Assembly (NCBI GenBank): GCA_002457055.1
Contig: NTKT01000002.1
Span: 1 to 64,000, forward strand
Reading direction: 5' to 3'
Length of the DNA: 64,000 bases
Source: Rhodobacteraceae bacterium MED-G08
Lineage (GTDB): Bacteria; Pseudomonadota; Alphaproteobacteria; Rhodobacterales; Rhodobacteraceae
Each line of letters begins with the position of its first letter. Within the stretch, counting starts at the first letter, position 1. Below the pieces are notes generated by a model. That model did not search any database, had not been told where the DNA came from, and was given only the letters and a program-made list of their open reading frames with translations. The translations under genes were made by a program, and so were the position numbers. Shown piece by piece: positions 46,107-54,318 of the stretch.

Positions 46107-46997
46107 TTAACTCCTGTAAATTAGAGTCAGAAGTCCAAAAGCAATTAACATAGCACCCACAGTCATGTTCATATTAGGAGCAATTTTAAAAAACACAAAA
46201 TCATTTAATATAACCCAGAACGGAACCAGCAAAGTGTACGCACTCACAATGGGGGCTGAAAGTCTTGGCGAAGCATAATTTAGGCAAGTAATCGAACCTA
46301 TACTTGCAAAAATAGCAAGATAAAAAATCACCCAAAAAACTTCGAACGTCATTTTATCTACGATGAATGATGACTGCTGTAAAATTAAAGATATTGCGAG
46401 GATTATCGAACCTGCAGCTAGTACTCCAAGTGTAGTCACATAAATATTTTCACCTTTAAACAATTTAGGCTGAATGATTGCATACGAAGCGTAACAAATG
46501 GTTCCAACTAGAAAAATTGCTTCGCCTTCCTCAAACCTGAATTGAAAAAGTCCGTTAATCGATCCCTCAAATATTATCCAAAGAGCCCCCATGCCGCTCA
46601 AAATTAAAGCGGCCCAAATAAGAGCTGGAGACGATTTTTTAAGGAATAGCCGTTCTAAAAGTGCTGCAAAAAGTGGAAGTAGCGTAAAAATCGCAGCAGT
46701 TGACACAGTAGTTGTATATTTTAAAGCCACAAACATAAAAACAAAATATATGGCATAAATTGCGCCCAAGACAAAGTAACGCCAGATATTTTTCAAATGA
46801 TGCGAATAAATACTTTTATTGAAATATAGTATTACTCCCAGAATTATAGTAGCCAACAAAAACCTATAGAATGTTAATAATTCAGGACTTATTTCATTTG
46901 CAATCAAACTTCCAAAAGTAAATGAACCAGAGACAAAGACAGAAAAGGCGAGCATTGAACAGTGACTAAATATCTTTTCTTTCAACAAGTAATTCAT
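46107..46997 (-). CDS. EamA/DMT family transporter
   Basis: A 296-residue membrane protein of ten predicted helices in two EamA repeats (about 10-135 and 155-290). Landmarks are ISPELLTFYRFLLATIIL in repeat 1, AIFTLLPLFAALLERLFLK ending it, and VSAYTLLVPFWVILNDFVFF in repeat 2. Drug/metabolite transporters of this family usually export amino acids or metabolites; the substrate is not predictable. It is followed by the ABM-domain gene on the same strand and preceded by the pyrimidine transporter operon. Confidence 0.9.
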   Translation of the reverse strand: MNYLLKEKIFSHCSMLAFSVFVSGSFTFGSLIANEISPELLTFYRFLLATIILGVILYFNKSIYSHHLKNIWRYFVLGAIYAIYFVFMFVALKYTTTVSTAAIFTLLPLFAALLERLFLKKSSPALIWAALILSGMGALWIIFEGSINGLFQFRFEEGEAIFLVGTICYASYAIIQPKLFKGENIYVTTLGVLAAGSIILAISLILQQSSFIVDKMTFEVFWVIFYLAIFASIGSITCLNYASPRLSAPIVSAYTLLVPFWVILNDFVFFKIAPNMNMTVGAMLIAFGLLTLIYRS

Positions 46998-47096
46998 TGA
47001 TTTACGTTACAAATATCGCCTAACTTCCTATGTTCATGCAAGTAGCTATAACTATATGCATGCCAAGAGAAAAATAGATTTTTTTAGTTTCATAGT

Positions 47097-47128
47097 GTTA
47101 CAGGGCCAACCTAAGCCGGACCTGTAAC
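47097..47128. terminator. Stem-loop at end of pyrimidine transporter operon
   Basis: GTTACAGG (47097-47104) and CCTGTAAC (47121-47128) form an 8-bp perfect stem, extendable by CC/GG after a G-A mismatch. On the plus strand it is followed by CTTTTT, a terminator-like tail. On the minus strand, where the operon ends 32 bp upstream, no U-run follows, so it may protect the mRNA 3' end or block antisense transcription. Confidence 0.55.
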
Positions 47129-47159
47129 CTTTTTAAAAAACTTTTAACACGCAAAGTAG

Positions 47160-48140
47160 TTAGTTTAGAGCTGCGTCTGTTATTTCGTGTGTCCACGCAC
47201 CTTCAGGCTTTTTAGTAATAACTGGATCAGATCCGCCTGCAAGAAGGGTTGCTACAGTTCTATCAAAGTCTGCAGGATCTAAACTTCCATTGGATCCTGC
47301 TGTCAGTTTTGCAATCTCACCCATCATGCGCTTCTGGTGTTTCTCAGTTTGTGCACCTGATGCATCATTATCTAAAACTATTTCAGCTGCTTCGTCTGGA
47401 TTTGCCTCCGCATGCTTCCATCCTTTCATAGATGCACGTACAAATCTGACCATTTTATCTTTGAATGCAGGATCTTTAAGGTTTTCCTCGAGAGCATAGA
47501 TGCCATCTTCTAGGGTTGCCACGCCCTGCTCTTCATATTTAAAAGTCACTAACTCATCTGGCGAAACTCCAGCGTCTATTACTTGCCAGTATTCATTGTA
47601 TGTCATTGTCGAAATACAGTCAGCTTGCCTTTGAAGCAGAGGATCCACATTGAACCCCTGTCTCAAAACAGTAACCCCGTCGGCTCCACCGTCTGTTTTT
47701 ATTCCCTCTTGGCTCATCCAACTTAAGAACGGATATTCATTTCCATAAAACCAAACCCCAATGGTTCTACCCTTAAAATCGGCTGGACTTTTTATCCCGG
47801 TATCTTTCCAACAGGTTAACATTAAACCAGAAGATTTAAAGGGCTGAGCTATATTGACCACTTGCAAGCCTCTTTCCCTAGCAGCTAATGCTGACGGCAT
47901 CCAGTTAAGCATCACATCCGCTCCGCCTCCCGCTAATACTTGTGGAGGAGCAACATCAGGACCTCCAGGAAGAATAGTGACGTCCAAACCTTCATCTTTG
48001 TAATAGCCCTTATCCAGAGCGACATAGTATCCAGCAAATTGTGCCTGGGTAACCCATTGTAGTTGAAGCTTCACCTCGTCGGCAGCACTTGCCACAGAGG
48101 CCATCATAGCGGCAACAATGCCAATTAATAATTTTTTCAT
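47160..48140 (-). CDS. ABC transporter substrate-binding protein, NMT1/THI5-like (predicted pyrimidine importer)
   Basis: A 326-residue periplasmic binding protein. Starting at ATG 48140 (GGAG site 6 nt ahead) the Sec signal MKKLLIGIVAAMMASVASAA is clear. The mature fold is NMT1-like: LQLQWVTQAQFAGYYVALDKGYY, followed by GGADVMLNWMPSALAARE and a KGRTIGVWFYGNEYPFLSW stretch. Such proteins bind thiamine-precursor pyrimidines, riboflavin, nitrate or sulfonates. Because the operon also encodes hydA and a carbamoylase under a RutR-type site, a pyrimidine base or a ring-opened derivative is the best guess. It is the last gene of the operon. The start extended to 48197 is rejected because it hides the signal peptide. 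Confidence 0.88.
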   Translation of the reverse strand: MKKLLIGIVAAMMASVASAADEVKLQLQWVTQAQFAGYYVALDKGYYKDEGLDVTILPGGPDVAPPQVLAGGGADVMLNWMPSALAARERGLQVVNIAQPFKSSGLMLTCWKDTGIKSPADFKGRTIGVWFYGNEYPFLSWMSQEGIKTDGGADGVTVLRQGFNVDPLLQRQADCISTMTYNEYWQVIDAGVSPDELVTFKYEEQGVATLEDGIYALEENLKDPAFKDKMVRFVRASMKGWKHAEANPDEAAEIVLDNDASGAQTEKHQKRMMGEIAKLTAGSNGSLDPADFDRTVATLLAGGSDPVITKKPEGAWTHEITDAALN

Positions 48141-48172
48141 ATTTATCTCCAATTTAAGAAATGTTTTGCTCT

Positions 48173-49018
48173 TTAGCCTCTCTGTGAGGGGTGCCAAAAA
48201 GTTACCCCTTTCTCAATTATTACGATGATACCATAAAATAGACTTCCAACCACCGCCGCAACAATTATTTCAGCCCACACCATATCCAAAGCTAAACGAC
48301 CAACTGAAGTTGATATCCTGAAACCCATTCCAACGGTAGGCGATCCAAAGAATTCCGCAACTATAGCCCCGATCAGAGCCAAAGTAGTAGAAATTTTAAG
48401 ACCATTAAAAATAAAGGGCATAGCAGCCGGAAGCCGCAACTTTATAAAAGCCTGCCAATTACTAGCCGCATAGGTCGTCATCAAATCGTTTTGAATTTGA
48501 GAACTTTCTCTCAGACCAGCTACGGTGTTAATAAGCATGGGAAAGAAAACCATTACAACTACAACAGCCGCCTTTGACTGCCAACCAAAACCAAACCACA
48601 TAACCAATATTGGTGCCGTCCCAACTATTGGAAGTGCTGCCATAAAGCTGGCCACTGGCATTAGCCCTAGACGTAAAAACTCAAACCGTTCAAGCAAAAT
48701 CCCCACAAAAATTGCGCTCATACAACCTATAACATATCCTCGAAAAGCGCCCTTAATAAAAGTTTGAACTAAATCTTTCCATAATATTTCCAAATTTTGT
48801 GCAGCTGTTTCAACAACGAGGCTTGGTGGAGGAAGTATAACGAGAGGAACATTGAGACCACGAACCAAAAGCTCCCAAACTCCAATAATGGTCAATCCAA
48901 AAATTAGAGGAACTAAAAGTTTTACGGCTCTTGTTTCAGCTAGGGCACTATCTGCCAACTTTGCATTTAAAATCCATGCAGAAACCCAAAAAATTAAAGC
49001 ACTAAGGATTAGGGTCAT
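48173..49018 (-). CDS. ABC transporter permease (NMT1/SsuC-type), pyrimidine importer
   Basis: A 281-residue membrane subunit with about six helices. The binding-protein-dependent domain (about 90-275) has FMAALPIVGTAPILVMWFG and the EAA loop segment MTTYAASNWQAFIKLRLPAA, which docks the ATPase. Its ATG overlaps the stop codon of the other permease by 4 bp. A pair of related permeases with one NMT1 SBP and one ATPase is the usual composition of these importers. Confidence 0.92.
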   Translation of the reverse strand: MTLILSALIFWVSAWILNAKLADSALAETRAVKLLVPLIFGLTIIGVWELLVRGLNVPLVILPPPSLVVETAAQNLEILWKDLVQTFIKGAFRGYVIGCMSAIFVGILLERFEFLRLGLMPVASFMAALPIVGTAPILVMWFGFGWQSKAAVVVVMVFFPMLINTVAGLRESSQIQNDLMTTYAASNWQAFIKLRLPAAMPFIFNGLKISTTLALIGAIVAEFFGSPTVGMGFRISTSVGRLALDMVWAEIIVAAVVGSLFYGIIVIIEKGVTFWHPSQRG

Positions 49019-49875
49019 GTCATACCCATCCTATTTAGTGTAAATTTTTGCAGTAGTGCTAAAATTCCGACCAGCGCTGCAGCCAATATCGCTGCCATTA
49101 TCAAAGCTGACCATATTTGAATCGTTTGGCCATAATATGAACCAGCCAATAACCTTGCCCCAAGACCGCGCACTGCACCAGTTGGAAGCTCTCCTACGAT
49201 GGCCCCGACTAAACTGGCTGATATGCCAACTTTTAAAGAAGCAAACAAAAAGGGCATGGAAGTTGGCAACCTCAATTTCCAAAATTTTTGAAAGTTAGTA
49301 GCATTATAGGTATGCATCAAATCTTTATCTATTTTATCTGGACTTCTAAGACCTTTCACCATTCCGACAACGACTGGAAAGAAACAAAGGTAGGAGCTTA
49401 TTATAGCTTTTGGCAATAAACCCTGAACGCCGATAGAATTGAGCACAACTATAATCATTGGAGCTATAGCTAAAATAGGAATCGTTTGGGACGCGATTGC
49501 CCACGGCATAATACTCATATTCATTGCGTTATTATGAACAATACCGATTGCTAACAGTATTCCCAAAGAGGTCCCGATTAAGAACCCAACTAAAGTAGAA
49601 GATAAAGTGATCCAACTGTGAAAAATCAAACTTCTTTTAGAAGTAATCTTTTTTTCTACCGTCGTTTTCCAAAGTTCTGAACCGACCTGGTGAGGGGCGG
49701 GAAGCTTCGGTTTTTCTTGTGACCATGTATCGAGTATTAATTCTTTTGAGCTTATCTCCACCCCAGCCCTTTTGACTTTATCGAGCGCCCAAGTTGAATT
49801 CAGTAAAAATGCGCCAAGATACCATGTAAAAATCAATGCGCCAATCACAACACATATTGAAGCCAAAGAACGCAT
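49015..49875 (-). CDS. ABC transporter permease (NMT1/SsuC-type), pyrimidine importer
   Basis: The second membrane subunit, 286 residues. An N-terminal helix (about 5-28), a polar stretch of about 50 residues, then the core permease domain with SQTIPILAIAPMIIVVLNSI and the EAA loop MHTYNATNFQKFWKLRLPTS. It is homologous to the downstream permease but not identical in length or loops, so the two likely form a heterodimer. GAGG lies 5 nt before the ATG. It follows the ATPase gene by 48 bp. Confidence 0.92.
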   Translation of the reverse strand: MRSLASICVVIGALIFTWYLGAFLLNSTWALDKVKRAGVEISSKELILDTWSQEKPKLPAPHQVGSELWKTTVEKKITSKRSLIFHSWITLSSTLVGFLIGTSLGILLAIGIVHNNAMNMSIMPWAIASQTIPILAIAPMIIVVLNSIGVQGLLPKAIISSYLCFFPVVVGMVKGLRSPDKIDKDLMHTYNATNFQKFWKLRLPTSMPFLFASLKVGISASLVGAIVGELPTGAVRGLGARLLAGSYYGQTIQIWSALIMAAILAAALVGILALLQKFTLNRMGMT

Positions 49876-49923
49876 TAATGCCTCACATTTGTTAATTTTA
49901 TAAGTGACGTTTTAGCAAAAATC

Positions 49924-50700
49924 TCATTCATATGAGTGTCCTGAACGTAGTCCCTCTCTGACCCTCTGTGCTATGGCTATAAATTCAGAAGACTCTCTAA
50001 TATCTAGGGGTCTTTCATTGGGAAGTGAAGTCTCAATAACATCAATGATCCTTCCTGGGCGGGGTGACATTACTACTATTTTTGTGGACAGATAAACGGC
50101 CTCGGGTATCGAATGAGTCACGAAGCATATTGTTTTGCTCGTTGTTCGCCACAAGTCTAATAACTGTTCATTAAGATGATCTCGAACAATTTCATCCAAG
50201 GCACCAAAAGGTTCATCCATAAGCAATATATCAGCATCAAATGCTAAAGCCCTAGCAATTGATGCTCGCTGCTGCATGCCCCCAGATAATTGCCAAGGAA
50301 ATTTGTTTTCAAAATCTTGTAAATCGACAAGCCTTAAAACTCTTTCAACACGATCATTTTGCTCCTGTTTACTCAATCCAATTATTTCGAGGGGAAGCTT
50401 GATATTTTTACCTATTGTTCGCCATGGATAGAGACCAGGAGCCTGAAAAACGTAACCGTATGCTCTACTCTTTCTTGCATCCGTCGGAGAAACCCCATTA
50501 ATCTGAACTTTGCCACCAGTTGGTTTTTCTAGATCCGCAAGAACTCTTAGAAAAGTAGTCTTACCACAACCTGACGGCCCTATAAAACTAACAAAATCAC
50601 CCTCATTAATATCAAGATTAACATCTTTGAGGGCATGAACTGGCCCATCATTTGTCGAAAATGTTAAATCCAGTGATTTGGCAAAGATTTTAGGGCTCAT
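49924..50700 (-). CDS. ABC transporter ATP-binding protein, pyrimidine importer
   Basis: The 258-residue ATPase of the importer, of the nitrate/sulfonate/taurine group. It has Walker A IGPSGCGKTTFLRVLADLE (about 41-59), Q-loop YVFQAPGLYPWRTIGKNI, signature LSGGMQQRASIARALA, Walker B ILLMDEPFGALDE and switch His in ICFVTHSIPEA. It lies 24 bp after hydA, in the same transcript. Confidence 0.95.
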   Translation of the reverse strand: MSPKIFAKSLDLTFSTNDGPVHALKDVNLDINEGDFVSFIGPSGCGKTTFLRVLADLEKPTGGKVQINGVSPTDARKSRAYGYVFQAPGLYPWRTIGKNIKLPLEIIGLSKQEQNDRVERVLRLVDLQDFENKFPWQLSGGMQQRASIARALAFDADILLMDEPFGALDEIVRDHLNEQLLDLWRTTSKTICFVTHSIPEAVYLSTKIVVMSPRPGRIIDVIETSLPNERPLDIRESSEFIAIAQRVREGLRSGHSYE

Positions 50701-50724
50701 TTTATAAATCGCCGGCTTGCCAAA

Positions 50725-52179
50725 TCAAACACCACTGGCGGGTATGCCAGTTCTCTTGATCGGACGTGGCGCATTTAATTCCTTCCAATTGGATAGTGCT
50801 TTATTAACTGGCGTATTTCCTGATCTAGCCACAAATTCTCCATGGCCTTCCTGAGTATTGATTTCTCCCTCTGTGACAGCCACTTGTCCTCTGGTCAAAG
50901 TGTAGCGTGGCAATCCAAAAACTTTTTGTCCCTCAAACACGTTGTAGTCAATGGATGACTGTTGACTATCTGCCGAAATAACCTTTGTTTTATTTGGATC
51001 CCAAACTATTAAATCTGCATCAGCTCCTACTGAAACGGCACCTTTTTTAGGATAACAATTCAGTATTTTAGCAATATTTGTTGATGTTACAGCAACAAAT
51101 TCATTCATGGTCAGCCTGCCGGTGCGAACACCATGTGTCCACAGCATGGGCAAACGGTCCTCCAGACCGCCAGTCCCATTTGGGATTTTTGTAAAATCAC
51201 CGACACCATACCTCTTTTGCTCTGTAGTAAATGCACAATGATCTGTTGCAACGACACTTAAAGATCCAGATTGAAGGCCCGCCCAGAGACTGTCTTGGTG
51301 CATTTTATTCCTAAATGGCGGAGACATTACACGTCTAGCTGCGTGATCCCAGTCCTTATTGAAGTACTCACTCTCGTCTAAAGTTAGATGTTGAATTAGG
51401 GGCTCTCCCCACACTCTTTTGCCGGCTTGCTTTGCACGCCTTATAGCTTCGTGGGCCTCTTCACATGAAGTATGGACAACATAAAGAGGTACGCCGGCCA
51501 TATCTGCAATCATGATTGCTCTGTTGGTTGCCTCTCCCTCTACTTGTGAAGGACGAGAATAGGCATGTGCTTCTGGCCCCGTATTTCCTTCTGCTAATAA
51601 TTTTGCACTTAATTCAGCTACCACATCACCATTTTCAGCATGGACCATGGCAGTGCCACCTAGTTCAGCCAATCGGGAGAAAGACGCGAAAAGCTCATCA
51701 TCGTTCACCATAAGTGCACCTTTATAAGCAAGAAAATGCTTAAATGTATTTATCCCTTTCGTTTCGATAACAGTTTTCATGTCATCAAAAACTTTTTCTC
51801 CCCACCAAGTAACAGCCATATGGAACGAATAATCACAATTTGCTCGTGTAGATTTATTATCCCACCTTTTTATTGCATCTAAAAGGCTCTCACCGGGACT
51901 GGGAAGGGCGAAATCTACGACCATAGTTGTTCCACCAGCGAGTGCTGCCCTTGTCCCACTTTCGAAGTCATCACTCGAGTAAGTCCCCATAAATGGCATT
52001 TCCAGGTGGGTGTGAGGATCTATTCCACCTGGCATTATGTAACAACCAGATGCATCCAACTCATTATTTCCTTTTAAGTTGGCACCAATCTCCGCAATAG
52101 CAGAGCCCTCAATCAAAATATCTGACTTATAAGTTAGATCATGTGTTACGATGGTTCCATTTTTTATAACTGTAGACAT
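50725..52179 (-). CDS. hydA: Dihydropyrimidinase / D-hydantoinase
   Basis: It opens the ring of dihydrouracil or dihydrothymine to N-carbamoyl-beta-amino acids, step two of reductive pyrimidine breakdown. The 484-residue cyclic amidohydrolase (D-hydantoinase group) has GGIDPHTHLEMPFMGTYSSD with the HxH zinc pair, the carbamylated Lys in NTFKHFLAYKGALMVNDDEL, further metal His in AMVHAENGD and YVVHTSCEEA, and VATDHCAFT with the catalytic Asp. A strong GGAGG site precedes the ATG. It lies between the carbamoylase and the ATPase genes. Context with preTA and rutR favours pyrimidines over other hydantoins. Confidence 0.94.
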   Translation of the reverse strand: MSTVIKNGTIVTHDLTYKSDILIEGSAIAEIGANLKGNNELDASGCYIMPGGIDPHTHLEMPFMGTYSSDDFESGTRAALAGGTTMVVDFALPSPGESLLDAIKRWDNKSTRANCDYSFHMAVTWWGEKVFDDMKTVIETKGINTFKHFLAYKGALMVNDDELFASFSRLAELGGTAMVHAENGDVVAELSAKLLAEGNTGPEAHAYSRPSQVEGEATNRAIMIADMAGVPLYVVHTSCEEAHEAIRRAKQAGKRVWGEPLIQHLTLDESEYFNKDWDHAARRVMSPPFRNKMHQDSLWAGLQSGSLSVVATDHCAFTTEQKRYGVGDFTKIPNGTGGLEDRLPMLWTHGVRTGRLTMNEFVAVTSTNIAKILNCYPKKGAVSVGADADLIVWDPNKTKVISADSQQSSIDYNVFEGQKVFGLPRYTLTRGQVAVTEGEINTQEGHGEFVARSGNTPVNKALSNWKELNAPRPIKRTGIPASGV

Positions 52180-52197
52180 CTTGTTCCTCCGGTTTTT

Positions 52198-53442
52198 CTA
52201 TTGAATAATAGCTGTATTAAGCACAGCATGTAGAAGTACGTCAGTGCCAGCTTGAGCCCACTCTTTAGAGATTTCTTCAGCCTCGTTGTGGCTGAGGCCA
52301 TCAACACAAGGACACATGATCATTGCAGTTGGCGCTATGTCGTTAATCCAGCATGCATCATGGCCAGCTCCAGAAACTATATCCATATAACTGTAGCCAA
52401 GTTCCTGCGCAGCACTTCGAACTGCATTAACACAATTTTCATCAAAAGCAGGAGGATCAAACTGACCTACTATTGAACATTCAAAATCCACTTCAATATC
52501 TTTGCAGATCTTAGGTGCTCTCTCCTGAAATTCAGAAACCATTCCGTTCAACTTATCCAAGAGATGTGTTCTCATATCAACCGTGCATACTACTTGGCCA
52601 GGAATTATGTTTCTAGAGTTTGGATACACATCTATATGACCAATCGCACCCACTGCATTTGGCTGATTAGCCATTGCGATTTCATGAACAAGTTCTGTAA
52701 TTAATGCTAGACCTCTACCAGCATTCTTTCTCATCGACATAGGTGTTGACCCAGTATGGCTCTCCTTCCCGGTGATTTTACATTCGATCCAACGCAACCC
52801 TTGGCCATGTGTAACCACCCCGATATCTTTTTTCTCGGCTTCCAATATCGGACCTTGTTCGATATGTAGCTCAAACATCGCATGCATGTCTCTTGAACCA
52901 ACTTCTTCTTCGCCGACCCAACCAATGCGATTTAGTTCGTCACCAAATGACTTTCCCTCACTGTCAACGCGATCATAGGCCCACTTCAATTTGTGCTTTC
53001 CTGCAAAAACACCGGAAGCAAGCATAGCAGGAGCAAAACGGGTTCCTTCCTCATTCGTCCAATTTACAACAGTAATTGGATGTTTGGTTTTTATATCTAA
53101 ATCATTCAATGTGCGTATTATTTCAAGCCCACCTAACACACCTAAGACACCATCGTATTTTCCTCCAGTGGGCTGCGTATCAAGATGAGAGCCCACATAT
53201 ACTGGAAGTGCTGTCGGGTCCGTTCCTGGACGAGTCGCAAACATATTGCCAATTTTATCCACACCCATCGTCATTCCTGCATCTTTGCACCAAGTTTCAA
53301 ATAAGGCCCTGCCTTCCGCATCCTCATCTGTTAAAGTCTGGCGATTATTTCCACCCGCAACACCTGGGCCTATTTTTGCCATTTCCATTAAGCTGTCCCA
53401 AAGCCGATCAGGATCGATTCTGAAATTTTTAACGCCATTCAT
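52198..53442 (-). CDS. M20-family amidohydrolase (N-carbamoyl-beta-alanine amidase / beta-ureidopropionase)
   Basis: Likely step three of reductive pyrimidine breakdown: it hydrolyses N-carbamoyl-beta-alanine to beta-alanine, CO2 and ammonia. The product has 414 residues from ATG 53442, chosen because AGGGAG lies 7 nt ahead; the open frame to 53541 has no such site. Zinc-binding motifs of the allantoate/carbamoylase M20 group are YVGSHLDTQPTGGKYDGVLG, VVNWTNEEGTRFAPAMLASG and MFELHIEQGPILE, with SGAGHDACWI near the end. Allantoate amidohydrolase and L-carbamoylase look similar; the preTA-hydA setting decides. It is the first gene of the operon downstream of a RutR-like site. Confidence 0.9.
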   Translation of the reverse strand: MNGVKNFRIDPDRLWDSLMEMAKIGPGVAGGNNRQTLTDEDAEGRALFETWCKDAGMTMGVDKIGNMFATRPGTDPTALPVYVGSHLDTQPTGGKYDGVLGVLGGLEIIRTLNDLDIKTKHPITVVNWTNEEGTRFAPAMLASGVFAGKHKLKWAYDRVDSEGKSFGDELNRIGWVGEEEVGSRDMHAMFELHIEQGPILEAEKKDIGVVTHGQGLRWIECKITGKESHTGSTPMSMRKNAGRGLALITELVHEIAMANQPNAVGAIGHIDVYPNSRNIIPGQVVCTVDMRTHLLDKLNGMVSEFQERAPKICKDIEVDFECSIVGQFDPPAFDENCVNAVRSAAQELGYSYMDIVSGAGHDACWINDIAPTAMIMCPCVDGLSHNEAEEISKEWAQAGTDVLLHAVLNTAIIQ

Positions 53443-53533
53443 ACTTATACTCCCTCTGATGCCCAGTATGCTGATGCGATTCCAAGATACATTAAAACAG
53501 TTGATCATATACAGTAACTGGGTCAATATTTTT

Positions 53534-53549
53534 TTGACCAAATGGACAA
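53534..53549. promoter_or_regulatory. RutR-like operator between carbamoylase operon and rutR
   Basis: TTGACCA-AA-TGGACAA matches the published E. coli RutR consensus TTGACCA-N2-TGGTCAA at 13 of 14 specified positions (one T to A change). It lies 92 bp upstream of the carbamoylase start and 113 bp upstream of rutR, in the divergent promoter region, so it could control both the catabolic operon and rutR itself. Confidence 0.75.
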
Positions 53550-53662
53550 CTATTTAACAAATCTGCTTGATTGCAAAGAAAATGTTCGAACATAGTGCAT
53601 AAAGAAAATTAATTAGTTCGAAAATTTGCGTGAGAGCAACTTTAGTTTACTAAAAAATAATT

Positions 53663-54289
53663 ATGACAAAGATTGTACAGATTAAACAAACTAGAATTCA
53701 GCGTGAAAAACGTCTTTTAATACAAAAGGCTGCGCTTCAGGTTTTCTCAGAATTTGGACTTAGGGGTGCAACTCTTGACAAAATTGCAAAAGCTTGTGGG
53801 CTAACAAAACCTAATATTTTATATTATTATTCCAGCAAAGATGAAATTTACGCAGAAGTTTTGCAGAGTTTACTTGAGGAATGGATTAGACCGTTAAAAG
53901 ATATTTCAGAAAATGGAGATCCACTTAAGGAAATACTAAAATATGTTCAAAAAAAGCTGACAATGTCCAAAACGAAAAAACAAGAGAGTAAACTTTTTGC
54001 TACGGAGATATTGCACGGCGCTCCTCTTACACAAAATATACTTGCTGGAAGTCTGAAAGAAACAGTAGACGATAAGGTCAAGCTTTTAAATAAATGGATC
54101 TCGGAAGAGAAAATTGCTCCCGTAGATCCCTATCATCTTATTTTCTCAATTTGGTCTATGACGCAGCATTACGCAGATTTTGATGTTCAAGTATATTCTC
54201 TTTTGAACACCAAGAAACGAAGCAGGATATTTCAGGATGCAGAAGATTTCTTGCTAACTTTTTTTACCAGATGTCTAAAGCAGGATTAA
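53663..54289 (+). CDS. rutR: TetR-family regulator RutR (pyrimidine-responsive)
   Basis: A 208-residue repressor, in E. coli a uracil/thymine-sensing regulator of pyrimidine use. The N-terminal helix-turn-helix lies at about 25-62 (ALQVFSEFGLRGATLDKIAK ... LTKPNILYYYSSKDEIY). The ligand domain keeps strong RutR-specific stretches: ESKLFATEILHGAPL (E. coli: ASRLFCMEMLAGAPL) and PVDPYHLIFSIWSMTQHYAD (E. coli: PIDPQHLIFMIWASTQHYAD). It is flanked by preA on one side (convergent, 29 bp) and the hydantoinase operon on the other (divergent), with RutR-type sites in both promoter regions. Confidence 0.92.
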   Translation: MTKIVQIKQTRIQREKRLLIQKAALQVFSEFGLRGATLDKIAKACGLTKPNILYYYSSKDEIYAEVLQSLLEEWIRPLKDISENGDPLKEILKYVQKKLTMSKTKKQESKLFATEILHGAPLTQNILAGSLKETVDDKVKLLNKWISEEKIAPVDPYHLIFSIWSMTQHYADFDVQVYSLLNTKKRSRIFQDAEDFLLTFFTRCLKQD

Positions 54290-54318
54290 TTCTTTACAGA
54301 CCGCAATTTAAAAAAGTA

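Noticed and set aside
48141-48172. TPP riboswitch upstream of the NMT1-like SBP
   Set aside because: Only 32 bp separate it from the permease gene, it is inside an operon, and no THI-box sequence is present; a thiamine role is less likely than pyrimidine catabolism.
53583-53592. TGTTCGAACA palindrome between carbamoylase and rutR genes
   Set aside because: A 10-bp palindrome with a second TTCGAA 32 bp away. It does not fit the alphaproteobacterial LexA boxes or the RutR consensus and could be chance; not listed as a feature.
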